Source: Pontibacillus halophilus JSM 076056 = DSM 19796 (GTDB lineage Bacteria; Bacillota; Bacilli; Bacillales; BH030062). Taken from it: a stretch of DNA of 64,000 bases. The notes below the pieces were generated by a model. That model ran no database searches. It was not told where the DNA came from and saw only the letters and a list, made by a program, of their open reading frames with translations. The translations under genes and the position numbers were made by a program. Positions 1 through 8,779 of the stretch are shown here, one piece after another (the stretch's first letter is position 1; every line of letters begins with the position of its first letter). The stretch covers positions 1 through 64,000 of the forward strand of contig NZ_AULI01000001.1 of the NCBI RefSeq assembly GCF_000425205.1. Reading direction: 5' to 3'.

Positions 1-81
1 ATATAAATCATCTTTGCGAAACATTCTTTTTAGAAGATAAGCAATACGTGTTGATAAAGAAATAAAGGATATTACACTATT

Positions 82-116
82 TAATTAACGGGTGCGATTG
101 TTGAATATGAGCGTCG
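82..116 (+). repeat. Cassette-flanking direct repeat, left copy
   Basis: The core TAACGGGTGC (86-95), followed by a TTGTTGAA-like extension, recurs exactly 700 bp downstream at 786-795, on the other side of the P-loop gene. Both copies read in the same direction. The first 20 or so bases after the core are similar but not identical. This looks like a boundary element of a small accessory cassette. The mechanism is unknown. Confidence 0.5.
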
Positions 117-201
117 CTTCTTTCATTAACGCGGCAGGTCATTTGTGGAAGAATAATTATTGACAACAAATGATAATCGAAATTATTTATGGAGGAAATT
201 T

Positions 202-759
202 ATGAAATTTGTACTTCTATTTGGACCTCAAGCAGTTGGTAAAATGACAATTGGGCAAGAGCTTGAAAAGGTTACTGAATTGAAATTGTTTCACAACCAT
301 ATGACCATAGAATTCCTACAACCATATTTCGGCTTTGGTCCAGAAATGTGGAGATTATCAACTCTATTTAGGACGGAAATATTTAAGGCGGTAGCTGAGA
401 GTGAAGAGGCAGGGCTGATATTTACTTATGTGTGGGCATTTGATCAACAAGAGGATTGGGACTTTGTAGAGAAGATATGTGAAATTTTTGAGAGTAAGGG
501 TTCAAGTATATATTTAGTTGAATTAGAAGCAGATATTGACGAGAGACTTGAACGAAATAAAAATCCTCACCGACTTGAACACAAGCCTACAAAAAGAAAC
601 ATTGAATGGTCAGAAAAAGAACTAAAGGAAACAATGAAAAAACATAGGTTGAACTCCAACGAGGGTGAGATTAAAAAAGAAAATTACATAAAAATAAATA
701 ATACCAACTTGAGTGCTATGGAAGTAGCTAAGATAATTTCTGAAAGGTTTAATTTATGA
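202..759 (+). CDS. P-loop NTPase, AAA/shikimate-kinase-like, accessory
   Basis: This 185-residue protein opens directly with a beta strand and a Walker A loop (GPQAVGKMT, residues 7-15), the layout of small P-loop kinases and AAA_33-type ATPases. No Walker B motif or substrate lid is certain, so the substrate is unknown. An upstream in-frame ATG exists at 160, but GGAGG at 191-195, seven bases ahead, supports the start at 202. The gene is visibly more AT-rich than its neighbours, and its second half is rich in lysine, glutamate and asparagine. It stands alone, has no operon partner and lies between two copies of a short repeat. These traits suggest a recently acquired gene. The ATPase fold is fairly sure; a specific function cannot be given. 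Confidence 0.8.
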   Translation: MKFVLLFGPQAVGKMTIGQELEKVTELKLFHNHMTIEFLQPYFGFGPEMWRLSTLFRTEIFKAVAESEEAGLIFTYVWAFDQQEDWDFVEKICEIFESKGSSIYLVELEADIDERLERNKNPHRLEHKPTKRNIEWSEKELKETMKKHRLNSNEGEIKKENYIKINNTNLSAMEVAKIISERFNL

Positions 760-782
760 TTATATGTATGACTATGCTCTGC

Positions 783-815
783 AACTAACGGGTGCTTTAG
801 TTGAAGAACAAGTCA
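783..815 (+). repeat. Cassette-flanking direct repeat, right copy
   Basis: This second copy of the TAACGGGTGC element has its core at 786-795, followed by TTTAGTTGAAGAACAAG. It lies 27 bp after the stop codon of the P-loop gene and directly ahead of the terminator. See the left copy at 82-116. Confidence 0.5.
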
Positions 816-825
816 ATAGAACATC

Positions 826-862
826 AAAAACGCAGAGGAACGTAAACCTCTGCGTTTTCTTG
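826..862. terminator. Bidirectional rho-independent terminator
   Basis: An 8-bp perfect stem (CGCAGAGG 831-838 with CCTCTGCG 847-854) has an A-run on the left and TTTT on the right. It can stop the P-loop gene on the plus strand and the ptsG-ptsH transcript arriving on the minus strand. Confidence 0.8.
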
Positions 863-974
863 TGTGATTTTGCTGTCCAAAGTTATGCGATTTACTTTGT
901 TATTTCGCTTGTGAATCGGTGTTTTCTACTTCACAACTGAACTACTTACACATGTGTGGGTGCTTCCTTTTTTA

Positions 975-1241
975 TTACTCACCAAGTTCTTGGTTTTTCA
1001 CAACGTCGATGATTGCTTTAAGAGCTGCTTCTTCATCTTCGCCTTCTGCAGCAAATGTAACCTCAGCGCCATTCGGGATTCCAAGAGACATGATTCCCAT
1101 GATGGACTTTAGGTTTACGCTTTTGCCATTGTACTCAAGCGTGATCTCTGAAGAGTACTTTCCAGCTTCTTGAACAAGTACTGTTGCTGGACGAGCGTGT
1201 ACGCCGTCTTTTGCTGTGATTGTTACTGTTTGGTTTGTCAT
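975..1241 (-). CDS. ptsH: Phosphocarrier protein HPr
   Basis: HPr carries phosphate from enzyme I to the sugar-specific EII proteins and, in Firmicutes, is also the catabolite-repression signal. The 88-residue length is normal. The catalytic His15 sits in GVHARPA, and the regulatory Ser46, target of HPr kinase/phosphatase and needed for CcpA co-repression, sits in KSIMGIMSL. It starts 15 bp after ptsG, with AGGAGT as ribosome binding site, so it is cotranscribed with ptsG. The ptsI gene, which usually follows in this family, is absent here. A terminator at 831-854 follows instead, and enzyme I must be encoded elsewhere. Confidence 0.97.
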   Translation of the reverse strand: MTNQTVTITAKDGVHARPATVLVQEAGKYSSEITLEYNGKSVNLKSIMGIMSLGIPNGAEVTFAAEGEDEEAALKAIIDVVKNQELGE

Positions 1242-1256
1242 TGTAAATCTACTCCT

Positions 1257-3284
1257 TTATTGTATCGAGATTATATTTTTCTGTCCTTGCGAAACGGTAC
1301 CTGCTTGATCGAGTTGAACGGATTGGCCTTCACCCAAGTTCGTGAATACTACTGGAGTAATCACAGAGCTTGCATGCTCTTTGATATAGTCAAGGTCTGC
1401 TTTAAGCAACAGTTGTCCTTGTTTAATTTCATCACCTTCAGAAACAAACGTTTCAAAGCCTTCCCCTTTCAGGCTGACAGTATCAATTCCAACGTGAATT
1501 AGAATCTCTGTACCATCCTCTGCAAGAATCCCCATCGCGTGCTTCGTTGGGAACACCGTCATGACTTTCCCGTTAACTGGAGATTGCACTTCACCCGAAG
1601 CAGGCTTCATCGCAAAACCATCGCCCATCATTTTACCAGAAAATACGGCGTCTGGCACTTCTGAAATCGGAAGAAGTTCCCCTTTCATCGGGCTTTCGAA
1701 ATCAAACTTCGTTCCAGCCTCTATAGTAGGGGCTACTTGCTGACCTCCAGCATCCACTTCTTCCTTCGCACGACGTGGAGCCTTGCCGTCAATAATATCC
1801 TGCATTTGACCTCTAATCGTGTCGGATACCCCACCATAAATGGCTTGGATGTTGTTCCCAACTTCCATAACACCAGAGGCACCGAGTTGCTTCAATCGGT
1901 TCTTATCCACTTTATCAATGGAGTCTACAGAAACACGTAGACGAGTAATACAAGCATCAAGGTGTGTGATATTAGCTTGTCCACCCATTGCTTCAAGTAT
2001 TTCATAAGGGCGGTCGTCGTTGGACGTTTCAGAAGCAGACTCTTCTGTATCTTGCTCACGCCCTGGTGTTGCTAGGTTAAATTTCGTAATCGCGAAACGG
2101 AAACCGAAGTAATAAATAACCGCAAATACAAGTCCGACTGGAATAACAAGCCACCAGTCCGTACGGTTTGGTAGAGCACCGAATAGCAAGTAGTCAATTA
2201 AACCACCTGAGAACGTCATCCCAATCTTAACGCCAAGAATTTGCATAATCATAAAGGATAGACCAGCGAATACAGCGTGAATTGCGAATAATACAGGAGC
2301 TACGAATAGGAATGAGAATTCAAGTGGCTCTGTAATACCTGTTAGGAATGATGTCAGCGCTGCAGAACCCATAATTCCCGCTACGACCTTCTTACGCTCT
2401 GGACGAGCTGTGTGATAAATCGCAAGCGCTGCTGCTGGTAGACCGAACATCATGAATGGATATTTACCTGTCATGAATGTTCCAGCAGTAAAGTCAACGC
2501 CATCCTTAAGCTGCGCCATGAAGATTTGTTGGTCCCCACGTACTGTTTCACCAGCTGCATTCACATAACTTCCAAATTCAAACCAGAATGGAGAATAGAA
2601 GATGTGGTGTAGACCAAATGGTACGAATGAACGTTCAAATAGACCGAAGATGAACGCTGCAAAGGTTGGACTTTGTTCTAACATAAAGTGAGAGAAAGAG
2701 TTTAGTCCGTTCTGAATTGGTGGCCAAACGAAAATAAGAGCCACACCTAAGAATAAAGAAGCAAATGCCGTCACAATTGGAACGAAACGTTTACCTGCAA
2801 AGAATCCAAGGTATTGTGGTAGTGATATATTAAAGAATCGTTTGTACATCATGGCGGCGAGCACACCCATGATAATCCCGCCGAACACCCCTGTTTGAAG
2901 CGTTGGTGTTCCGAGTACGTTCGCATATGCCGCTTCTGATGTCATTTGTGGTGTAACTTCTTTCAGAACACCCATCGTTTTGTTCATAATGAGATAACCG
3001 ATGATTGCCGCAAGTCCTGCAACACCGTCACTGGTTAACCCAATGGCTACACCAACGGCGAAGAGTAAGGCCAAGTTATCGAAGACTGCCCCACCTGACT
3101 CTTCCATGATGAGTGCTAGCTTTTGAACCCAGTCAGTCCCAAATGCCGGGAAACGATTTAAGAATGTTTCTTCCTGAAATGTTGTACCAAATGCGAGCAA
3201 TAGACCTGCAGCTGGCAATAGTGCAACAGGAAGCATAAGCGCTTTCCCCACACGCTGAAGTATACCAAATAGCTGTTTAAACAT
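1257..3284 (-). CDS. ptsG: Glucose-specific PTS transporter EIICBA
   Basis: This membrane permease phosphorylates glucose during import. The 675-residue protein has the order EIIC (about 1-400, multiple membrane helices), EIIB (about 425-505) and EIIA (about 535-675). The EIIB phosphocysteine is Cys445 in LDACITRL, and the EIIA phosphohistidine is His597 in LIHVGIDTV. The preferred start is the ATG at 3284, preceded by a GGGGGAA-type ribosome binding site. An in-frame extension to 3326 would add 14 residues not seen in the family. It is transcribed from beyond a GlcT-controlled terminator (3343-3443) and followed by ptsH. Substrate assignment rests on family resemblance and the GlcT target; N-acetylglucosamine paralogues are similar in layout. 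Confidence 0.95.
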   Translation of the reverse strand: MFKQLFGILQRVGKALMLPVALLPAAGLLLAFGTTFQEETFLNRFPAFGTDWVQKLALIMEESGGAVFDNLALLFAVGVAIGLTSDGVAGLAAIIGYLIMNKTMGVLKEVTPQMTSEAAYANVLGTPTLQTGVFGGIIMGVLAAMMYKRFFNISLPQYLGFFAGKRFVPIVTAFASLFLGVALIFVWPPIQNGLNSFSHFMLEQSPTFAAFIFGLFERSFVPFGLHHIFYSPFWFEFGSYVNAAGETVRGDQQIFMAQLKDGVDFTAGTFMTGKYPFMMFGLPAAALAIYHTARPERKKVVAGIMGSAALTSFLTGITEPLEFSFLFVAPVLFAIHAVFAGLSFMIMQILGVKIGMTFSGGLIDYLLFGALPNRTDWWLVIPVGLVFAVIYYFGFRFAITKFNLATPGREQDTEESASETSNDDRPYEILEAMGGQANITHLDACITRLRVSVDSIDKVDKNRLKQLGASGVMEVGNNIQAIYGGVSDTIRGQMQDIIDGKAPRRAKEEVDAGGQQVAPTIEAGTKFDFESPMKGELLPISEVPDAVFSGKMMGDGFAMKPASGEVQSPVNGKVMTVFPTKHAMGILAEDGTEILIHVGIDTVSLKGEGFETFVSEGDEIKQGQLLLKADLDYIKEHASSVITPVVFTNLGEGQSVQLDQAGTVSQGQKNIISIQ

Positions 3285-3321
3285 AGTGGTTCCCCCTTTA
3301 TTATCGTGATGCAACCGATTC

Positions 3322-3335
3322 CACAAGCGCTTTCA
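3322..3335 (-). promoter_or_regulatory. Possible cre half-site (CcpA)
   Basis: The minus strand reads TGAAAGCGCTTGTG. Its first eleven bases match the CcpA operator core, but the last two differ from the consensus CA. It lies in the ptsG leader between the antitermination hairpin and the start codon. Binding is a weak inference. Confidence 0.3.
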
Positions 3336-3342
3336 TAAAGAA

Positions 3343-3443
3343 CATGAAAAAAGGCATGAGTGAGAAAAAGATACGACAATCCTAACAGGTATAGAGGTAC
3401 ACCTCTCCCCATTAGCAACTTGTCATCTTTCTTCACTCATGCC
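3343..3443 (-). terminator. ptsG leader terminator controlled by GlcT
   Basis: On the minus strand, GGCATGAGTGA (3433-3443) pairs with TCACTCATGCC (3353-3363), followed by a run of six T (3347-3352). The long loop holds a second small hairpin at 3394-3405. Without GlcT action this would stop transcription before ptsG. Confidence 0.88.
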
Positions 3444-3465
3444 TGATCGTGTCAGTAACACGTAA
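3436..3465 (-). promoter_or_regulatory. RAT, ribonucleic antiterminator for GlcT
   Basis: The minus strand reads ACGTGTTACTGACACGATCA, running into the left arm of the leader terminator. Sequence and position match my knowledge of the B. subtilis ptsG antiterminator. When GlcT binds, the RAT hairpin excludes the overlapping terminator stem and ptsG is read through. Confidence 0.82.
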
Positions 3466-3475
3466 AGATTAATGA

Positions 3476-4318
3476 TTATGATTGCTTTTGTAAGCGCTGT
3501 AAATGAATCGTTAAATAAATCGCTTCCGCATCACCAATTGGCTTACGAAGCGTTTGTTGCATCACTTTGATCAACTTCCAAGCTAAATTATAGCATACGG
3601 GATATTCCATTTTCAACAGATTATCTAATTTTTCAGCTTTTTCTACCTTTTCTCCATTTAGAACCCTGTCGATTGTGCGGCGAAGATGTTGAAGCAAACG
3701 ATGATACTCAATGCTCTTTCGGTCAAAGGTGATGTCCAAATGTTGTTCAATAAGAACAATTAGCTCTTGGATGAGCTTAGAGTGTCGATTCACTTCAGTT
3801 ACGTCCTTATCCGTTATCGCACTGTGAATATGAATGGCGATGAAACCGACTTCACCTTCTGGAAGTGTAACGCCTTGCTGTTCCTCAATCTTCTCGACAA
3901 TCTTTGCGGCAACTTCATACTCTTTCGGATATAGAGAGCTCAACTCATATAGGAACGGGTTCGAGAACTCCAAGCCTTCCTGGACCCGCTTAATGGCGAA
4001 CGCAATATGATCTGTTAACGCAATGTGGATATGCTCGTTAAGCGCCTGTCCCATTTCATCTTCAATAAAGGCGACTAAATGGTTCATCAAGTAGACAAAT
4101 TCTTCGTCCAAGAAAGGTAAAAGCTGTTTATATTTCTCTTGAGAACGTTCGTCCTGCAACACAAACGTCTTCTCCGCTGAATTAGAAGTCAATTCAGAAC
4201 CAGGTTTCTTTCCAAAACCGATTCCCTTTCCAATCAGGATGATTTCAGATTGGTTCCCATCCTCAGCAATGACCACGTTGTTATTTAATACTCGTTTAAC
4301 GGCGACTGTTTCCCCCAC
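3476..4318 (-). CDS. glcT: GlcT transcriptional antiterminator (BglG family)
   Basis: This RNA-binding antiterminator acts on the ptsG leader directly downstream. The 280-residue protein has an N-terminal CAT RNA-binding domain (about 1-60, VKRVLNNNVVIAEDG) and two PRD domains (about 65-170 and 171-280) with conserved histidines such as those in NEHIHIALTDH and GFIAIHIHSA. In this family, phosphorylation of PRD histidines by the EII and HPr proteins reports glucose flux. The start is a GTG at 4318 with GAGGGGG eight bases ahead. The immediate proximity of the RAT at 3436 makes the assignment firm. Confidence 0.95.
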   Translation of the reverse strand: MGETVAVKRVLNNNVVIAEDGNQSEIILIGKGIGFGKKPGSELTSNSAEKTFVLQDERSQEKYKQLLPFLDEEFVYLMNHLVAFIEDEMGQALNEHIHIALTDHIAFAIKRVQEGLEFSNPFLYELSSLYPKEYEVAAKIVEKIEEQQGVTLPEGEVGFIAIHIHSAITDKDVTEVNRHSKLIQELIVLIEQHLDITFDRKSIEYHRLLQHLRRTIDRVLNGEKVEKAEKLDNLLKMEYPVCYNLAWKLIKVMQQTLRKPIGDAEAIYLTIHLQRLQKQS

Positions 4319-4455
4319 CTAGGTAGCCCCCTCACATTAAGAAAATATTTCTCTTTTGAGATTACATTGTTTTCGTCTCTCATATCATTATAAAATGATT
4401 TTATGATATTTTTAAAATTTTTTACAGGGGATAATCAGGAAATGGGGGATTAAGC

Positions 4456-5256
4456 ATGATAAAAATGTTAGTATTTGACTTAGATGGAACGCTTCTTGAT
4501 TATGATAAAAATCTTGTTAAGAAAGATATAGAAGCAATTGGTTCAGCGGTTCAGCAAGGCATAGGACTGACCATTGCCACTGGACGGATGGACCATGAAA
4601 TACTGCATATACTTGATGTTCTAGGCCAGCCAGGTGTTGGGCATCGAGTCAGCCAGAACGGTTCTTTCGTCTACAACCGACAGGGAGAGCAAATTGCGTC
4701 TCACACATTTGACGAAGACACGGCCAAGCATCTCTATACCCTTGTGCCTGAGGATGAGGTCTTCTTGAGTGTATCGACTGAAACTGATACCTATGTTCGT
4801 GCTAAGAATGAGGGTACGAAGGAAATGGAAAAACGGATGTTTCATGAAATTCTTGAAGACGAACAGTTGTATACGAAGCTTGGGCAGGACATCTCCCCTT
4901 CCAAGATTTCAGTACACGGACCGACAGAAAGGCTGATCGAGAAACAGAAGGAAATTGATGAAGCTCTTGGTCACGCGCTCGATAGCTTCATATCAGACCC
5001 CTATTGTTTAGATATGGTTCCTAAGGGAGTGAGTAAGGGGGCGAGTCTCAGTGAGCTGCTGACACACTTAAACCTTAAGCCAGAAGAGGTGGCGTGTGTT
5101 GGAGATTCGTTCAATGATATTTCCATGTTCGAACTTACACCGTATAGTTTCGCGATGTCTCACGGTCATTCTGATGTAAAGAAGAAAGCCTCTCAAGTCG
5201 TAGACTATGCCTATGAAGCTGTAAATTTCGTATTCTCAACACAATCAACCAACTAA
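4456..5256 (+). CDS. HAD-superfamily sugar phosphatase (Cof type)
   Basis: This cytosolic phosphatase of the Cof/type IIB branch has 266 residues. Motif I is FDLDGTLLD (residues 7-15), with the nucleophile Asp8 and acid/base Asp10. Motif II is TIATGR, and motif IV is VGDSFNDISMF near residue 216. The large cap between them is typical of enzymes acting on sugar or flavin phosphates. It is divergent from glcT and has its own GGGGGA ribosome binding site. The exact substrate cannot be read from sequence. Confidence 0.9.
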   Translation: MIKMLVFDLDGTLLDYDKNLVKKDIEAIGSAVQQGIGLTIATGRMDHEILHILDVLGQPGVGHRVSQNGSFVYNRQGEQIASHTFDEDTAKHLYTLVPEDEVFLSVSTETDTYVRAKNEGTKEMEKRMFHEILEDEQLYTKLGQDISPSKISVHGPTERLIEKQKEIDEALGHALDSFISDPYCLDMVPKGVSKGASLSELLTHLNLKPEEVACVGDSFNDISMFELTPYSFAMSHGHSDVKKKASQVVDYAYEAVNFVFSTQSTN

Positions 5257-5272
5257 GCTAACATATACAAAG

Positions 5273-5302
5273 CGAGCGCCTAATTCTAGGCGCTCGTTCT
5301 TT
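5273..5302. terminator. Terminator between convergent genes
   Basis: GAGCGCCT (5274-5281) and AGGCGCTC (5288-5295) form a perfect stem followed by GTTCTTT. It separates the HAD gene from yfhH, which ends at 5301 on the opposite strand. Confidence 0.8.
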
Positions 5303-5651
5303 ATGATACTTTCGACCCCAAGATGGAGATTGGCAATGCCTCCCCATCAGGGTCACCAGTTAGGTTCTCCTGTACGGTCCCCGCCGCGTCCTGACGGTCC
5401 CCCCATGCGAATATGCCGTTCATGTAACGAACCTTAAAGAACAATCCTGGGTCACCTTGAATTTCATAGACTTCTCCAGGTCTAAAGCTTTGAGGATTTA
5501 ACATATACGATTTAGCCATTAGAATCTTACGCTCATAAACCGCGTATTCATTCACCATCCCCATTTGTTCAGCTTTTCGAGCCTTTTCGGTTAAGGATGC
5601 TACCTCCTGACGAAGCTCTTCCACTGTTAAATCACTATACCTACGTTCCAT
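5301..5651 (-). CDS. yfhH: YfhH, DUF1811 family
   Basis: This small cytosolic protein of unknown function (116 residues) has an N-terminal helical, charged half (about 1-45, YSDLTVEELRQEV) and a C-terminal half resembling a small beta barrel (GEVYEIQGDPGLFFKVRY, IFAWGDR). Both are typical of the DUF1811/YfhH family. It follows recX by 35 bp on the same strand, the same order as recX-yfhH in B. subtilis, so cotranscription is likely. No catalytic motif is visible. Confidence 0.85.
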   Translation of the reverse strand: MERRYSDLTVEELRQEVASLTEKARKAEQMGMVNEYAVYERKILMAKSYMLNPQSFRPGEVYEIQGDPGLFFKVRYMNGIFAWGDRQDAAGTVQENLTGDPDGEALPISILGSKVS

Positions 5652-5686
5652 GTCTCTCTCCCCCTTATGTTTAACTCTCTTCCGAA

Positions 5687-6505
5687 TTACTCATTCACGT
5701 ATTCGTCAAGAAATCGTTCAATCTGTTCAAATGGAAATCCTTTTCGGTAGAGAGCCCCTTTAATCTTGTGCTTAAGCTCAAATCCTTCCGCTTTAGCAGC
5801 ATATTTCCTAAGTGCCTTCTCCCCTTGATGAACAACGGCTTGCCACTCTGCATCATCGTCACCATCTTGGTCTTCTTTCAATTCTTGCATAACGTCTTGG
5901 ATCACATCTGAGGAGAACCCCTTTTGGAGCAGGGCTGCTTGTACCTTTTGCATCTGCTCACGATGAGACGTTCGACCATCTAGGCGAAACTTCTTGTGCG
6001 CAAGCTTCAGTGCTTTCTCAAACTCTTGCTCTCTTGGGTAGTGCATAAGCGCGTCTTCAATTGTATGCTTAGACACACCTTTCTCAATCAATTCCTGCTT
6101 CACGAGAACAGGCCCTTTACTTGATGTATTTACACGCGTACGTACGAGTGCTTCGGCAAATTCGCTGTCATTCAAGTACCCTTCATCAAGAAGACGTCCC
6201 ACTACATACTCAATTTTCTCTTCATCCACTTCTTTACCAATTAGATACGTACGTATCTCCTTTTGTGAACGCATTCTGTAGCTTAAGTAATTGAGCGCTA
6301 GGGTAAACGTTTTATGAAAGTCATCCTGCTCGATTAAAGTCTGAATGAGCTCCTCATCAAGCTCCATCCCTTTTCGAAGCACGGATTGAACGAGTATTTC
6401 CTCGGACACACTGAATGCAAAGGCTTCGCCATCGCCTCGGTCGAGGAATATATTATAGCGTTGTTTATTCTTTTTTTGTGTGGTGATACGTGTCAATTTC
6501 GCCAT
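5687..6505 (-). CDS. recX: Recombination regulator RecX
   Basis: RecX binds RecA filaments and modulates recombination and the SOS response. The 272-residue protein is made of three-helix repeats, seen as FTLALNYLSYRMRSQKEI, VVGRLLDEGYLNDSEFAEAL and VQAALLQKGFSSDVI. Length agrees with the roughly 260-residue Bacillus proteins, longer than the 150-residue enterobacterial form. The chosen start is the ATG at 6505 with GAGGTGAG just ahead; a longer reading frame to 6577 runs into the region upstream of yfhF. It is divergent from yfhF and 35 bp upstream of yfhH. Confidence 0.94.
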   Translation of the reverse strand: MAKLTRITTQKKNKQRYNIFLDRGDGEAFAFSVSEEILVQSVLRKGMELDEELIQTLIEQDDFHKTFTLALNYLSYRMRSQKEIRTYLIGKEVDEEKIEYVVGRLLDEGYLNDSEFAEALVRTRVNTSSKGPVLVKQELIEKGVSKHTIEDALMHYPREQEFEKALKLAHKKFRLDGRTSHREQMQKVQAALLQKGFSSDVIQDVMQELKEDQDGDDDAEWQAVVHQGEKALRKYAAKAEGFELKHKIKGALYRKGFPFEQIERFLDEYVNE

Positions 6506-6620
6506 GGAACTCACCTCTCGTATATTGTAACAAATGACGAATGGAAGCGGCATGTTTGGATGTCGATTTTTCCACATATTTACGATAAACTATTCTTAAT
6601 CAAGGACAGGAGGCGGTCAT

Positions 6621-7523
6621 ATGCGTATTGCTGTAACAGGTGGTACAGGATTTGTTGGAACTCATTTGACTCGAAAGCTTGTGGATGAGGGACATGAGCT
6701 CTTTATTCTAACAAGAAGTCCAGAGAAGCATCATGACACAAATAGAATCCACTACGTAGGTTGGCTAAAGGATCAATTTAAACCTGAAGACGAATTGCTG
6801 CACCTTGATGCCATTGTCAATCTTGCAGGTGAGAATCTGAACGAAGGACGCTGGACTGAAGAGCAAAAGAACAAGATACACAACAGTCGAATAGAAGCAA
6901 CCGATGCTGTCATTGAACTTATGAAACGACTAGAATCCCCCCCAAAAATTCTCGTTAATGCTTCGGCGGTAGGCTTTTATGGGACATCTCGTACCGAACA
7001 GTTTACTGAGGAAACAACGACTCCTGGGGATGATTTCTTGGCTCATGTAACGGCAGAGTGGGAGAACCGAGCGCAGCAAGCCGAAGAATTAGGCGTTCGT
7101 ACTTCCTACCTTCGTTTTGGTGTCATACTAGGCGAAGAAGGAGCGCTACAAAAGATGGTGCTTCCTTACAAATTGTATGCAGGAGGAAATATTGGGGATG
7201 GTGAGCAATGGATGTCATGGATTCATATTCAAGATGTTGTAGGATTACTCGTCTTCGCTCTAACCAATGAACATGTCTCTGGTCCGCTTAACGTGACTGC
7301 TCCAACTCCGAAGCGCAATAAAGATATGGGCAGAACCATTGCGACAGTACTCAACAAGCCACACTGGATTCCCGCGCCGGCGAAAGCATTGAAGCTGGCA
7401 TTAGGAGAAATGAGTACGCTCGTTCTGAATGGCCAATATGTCTATCCGAAGAAAGCATTAGAATTAGGTTATGAATTTAAGTATCCGAATCTCGAGCCTG
7501 CTCTTCAGAACATCTTAACGTAG
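6621..7523 (+). CDS. yfhF: YfhF, epimerase-like SDR (SDR39U1/TIGR01777)
   Basis: This 300-residue NAD(P)-binding protein has an N-terminal Rossmann motif VTGGTGFVGTHL (residues 5-16). It also carries the family signature VNLAGENLNEGRWTEEQK near 70-87 and a C-terminal DUF1731-like tail (LNVTAPTPKRNKDMGR to GYEFKYPNLEPAL). These place it in the SDR39U1/YfcH group, whose substrate is not settled. The start has AGGAGG at 6609-6614. It lies divergent to recX, as in B. subtilis. Confidence 0.92.
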   Translation: MRIAVTGGTGFVGTHLTRKLVDEGHELFILTRSPEKHHDTNRIHYVGWLKDQFKPEDELLHLDAIVNLAGENLNEGRWTEEQKNKIHNSRIEATDAVIELMKRLESPPKILVNASAVGFYGTSRTEQFTEETTTPGDDFLAHVTAEWENRAQQAEELGVRTSYLRFGVILGEEGALQKMVLPYKLYAGGNIGDGEQWMSWIHIQDVVGLLVFALTNEHVSGPLNVTAPTPKRNKDMGRTIATVLNKPHWIPAPAKALKLALGEMSTLVLNGQYVYPKKALELGYEFKYPNLEPALQNILT

Positions 7524-7539
7524 GAAAGGAAGCCTTCGA

Positions 7540-8676
7540 TTGAATACTACCTTACTGACAAATGTGAACCTTTATCCCGTCACTTCTTCACCCATCCCGG
7601 CTGGAGAAGTGCTGATTCAAAATGGAAAGATTCTAGCCTTTGGCCATGATGTTTCACCTCCGTCTGATGCGTGGATCATCGACGGTCAGGGGCTTTCTTT
7701 ATATCCAGGATTTATTGATGTGCATACGCATCTCGGCTTATACGATGAAGGAACGGGTTGGGCTGGGAACGATGCGAACGAAACCATCGAACCACTCTCC
7801 CCTCACATCCGTGCGAGGGACAGCGTTCATCCATTAGATTTCGGTTTCCATGATGCGAGGAAAAATGGGGTCACAGCGGTACATATTATGCCAGGCAGTG
7901 CTAACGTAATTGGCGGTACAACTTCTGTGATTAAAACGGCAGGGAAGAATGTCGACAAGATGATTATTCGGGAAACGGCAGGGCTAAAGATGGCACTTGG
8001 CGAAAATCCGAAACGAATACACTCGCAGTCGAACACGGACTCCATTACGCGGATGGGAATTATGGGCATGCTTCGTGAAGCGTTTATCAAAGCTCAGTGG
8101 TGCGAACATCCTGAAGACCCACGCAACAAACCAATCATTCAAGCATTGAAACGTGAAATCCCCGTTCGTATTCACGCCCATCGAGCGGACGATATTCTAA
8201 GCGCGGTTCGTCTAGCAGATGAGTTCAATCTCGACCTCCGTATTGAGCATTGCACAGAAGGCCATTTAATTGCTGATGAACTAACAGGGCGCGACCTCCA
8301 AGTATCCGTCGGGCCGACTCTCACTCGGAAATCGAAAATTGAATTAAGAAACAAAACATGGGAAACCTATCATGTGCTCGACGCAGCCGGTATTCGTGTG
8401 TCGATTACAACAGACCACCCGTATGTACCCATTCAATATTTAAATTTGTGTGCAGCACTGGCGGCACGAGAAGGACTACCTGTCCAACGTGCTCTTGAAG
8501 GAATCACAATCTTACCCGCCCGTAATCTCGGAATTGATGACAGGGTAGGAAGCATTGAAATTGGGAAAGACGCGGATCTTGTCCTATGGGACGGTCATCC
8601 GTTTGAATACATGTCGAAACCAAAGTGGACAATGGTCAACGGAGAAATCGTGTATAAACACTCGAATTCAAACTAA
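7540..8676 (+). CDS. Amidohydrolase, metal dependent
   Basis: This 378-residue cytosolic hydrolase belongs to the amidohydrolase superfamily, in the imidazolonepropionase/dihydroorotase-like branch. Visible metal-site elements are HTHLG near residue 62, HAHRADD near 212, EHCTEGH near 236 and TTDHPY near 290. The C-terminus has the usual small beta domain (GKDADLVLWDGHPFE). The start is a TTG at 7540 with AGGAAAGGA ahead. It follows yfhF by 16 bp and may be cotranscribed. The substrate is not identifiable; cyclic amides or N-acyl amino acids are plausible for this branch. Confidence 0.85.
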   Translation: MNTTLLTNVNLYPVTSSPIPAGEVLIQNGKILAFGHDVSPPSDAWIIDGQGLSLYPGFIDVHTHLGLYDEGTGWAGNDANETIEPLSPHIRARDSVHPLDFGFHDARKNGVTAVHIMPGSANVIGGTTSVIKTAGKNVDKMIIRETAGLKMALGENPKRIHSQSNTDSITRMGIMGMLREAFIKAQWCEHPEDPRNKPIIQALKREIPVRIHAHRADDILSAVRLADEFNLDLRIEHCTEGHLIADELTGRDLQVSVGPTLTRKSKIELRNKTWETYHVLDAAGIRVSITTDHPYVPIQYLNLCAALAAREGLPVQRALEGITILPARNLGIDDRVGSIEIGKDADLVLWDGHPFEYMSKPKWTMVNGEIVYKHSNSN

Positions 8677-8690
8677 TGTGCTCACTTTAG

Positions 8691-8714
8691 GTTTAAACTT
8701 CTGAAAAGGGGTAA
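8691..8714 (+). promoter_or_regulatory. SigB-type promoter candidate
   Basis: GTTTAA (8691-8696), a 12-bp spacer and GGGTAA (8709-8714) closely match the SigB consensus GTTTAA-N12-15-GGGTAT. It sits 66 bp ahead of the DUF4397 gene. A 7-bp inverted repeat (CTATGTA 8721-8727, TACATAG 8738-8744) follows in the leader. This suggests general-stress control of the anchor/sortase pair. Confidence 0.55.
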
Positions 8715-8779
8715 GTTAACCTATGTACAGCCTATTATACATAGATTGTACAAAACTTTATCAGAAGAGGGGTTTTCTA

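Noticed and set aside
3158-3436. A 92-residue minus-strand frame covering the ptsG leader
   Set aside because: It is built of the RAT/terminator hairpin and the start of ptsG in another frame.
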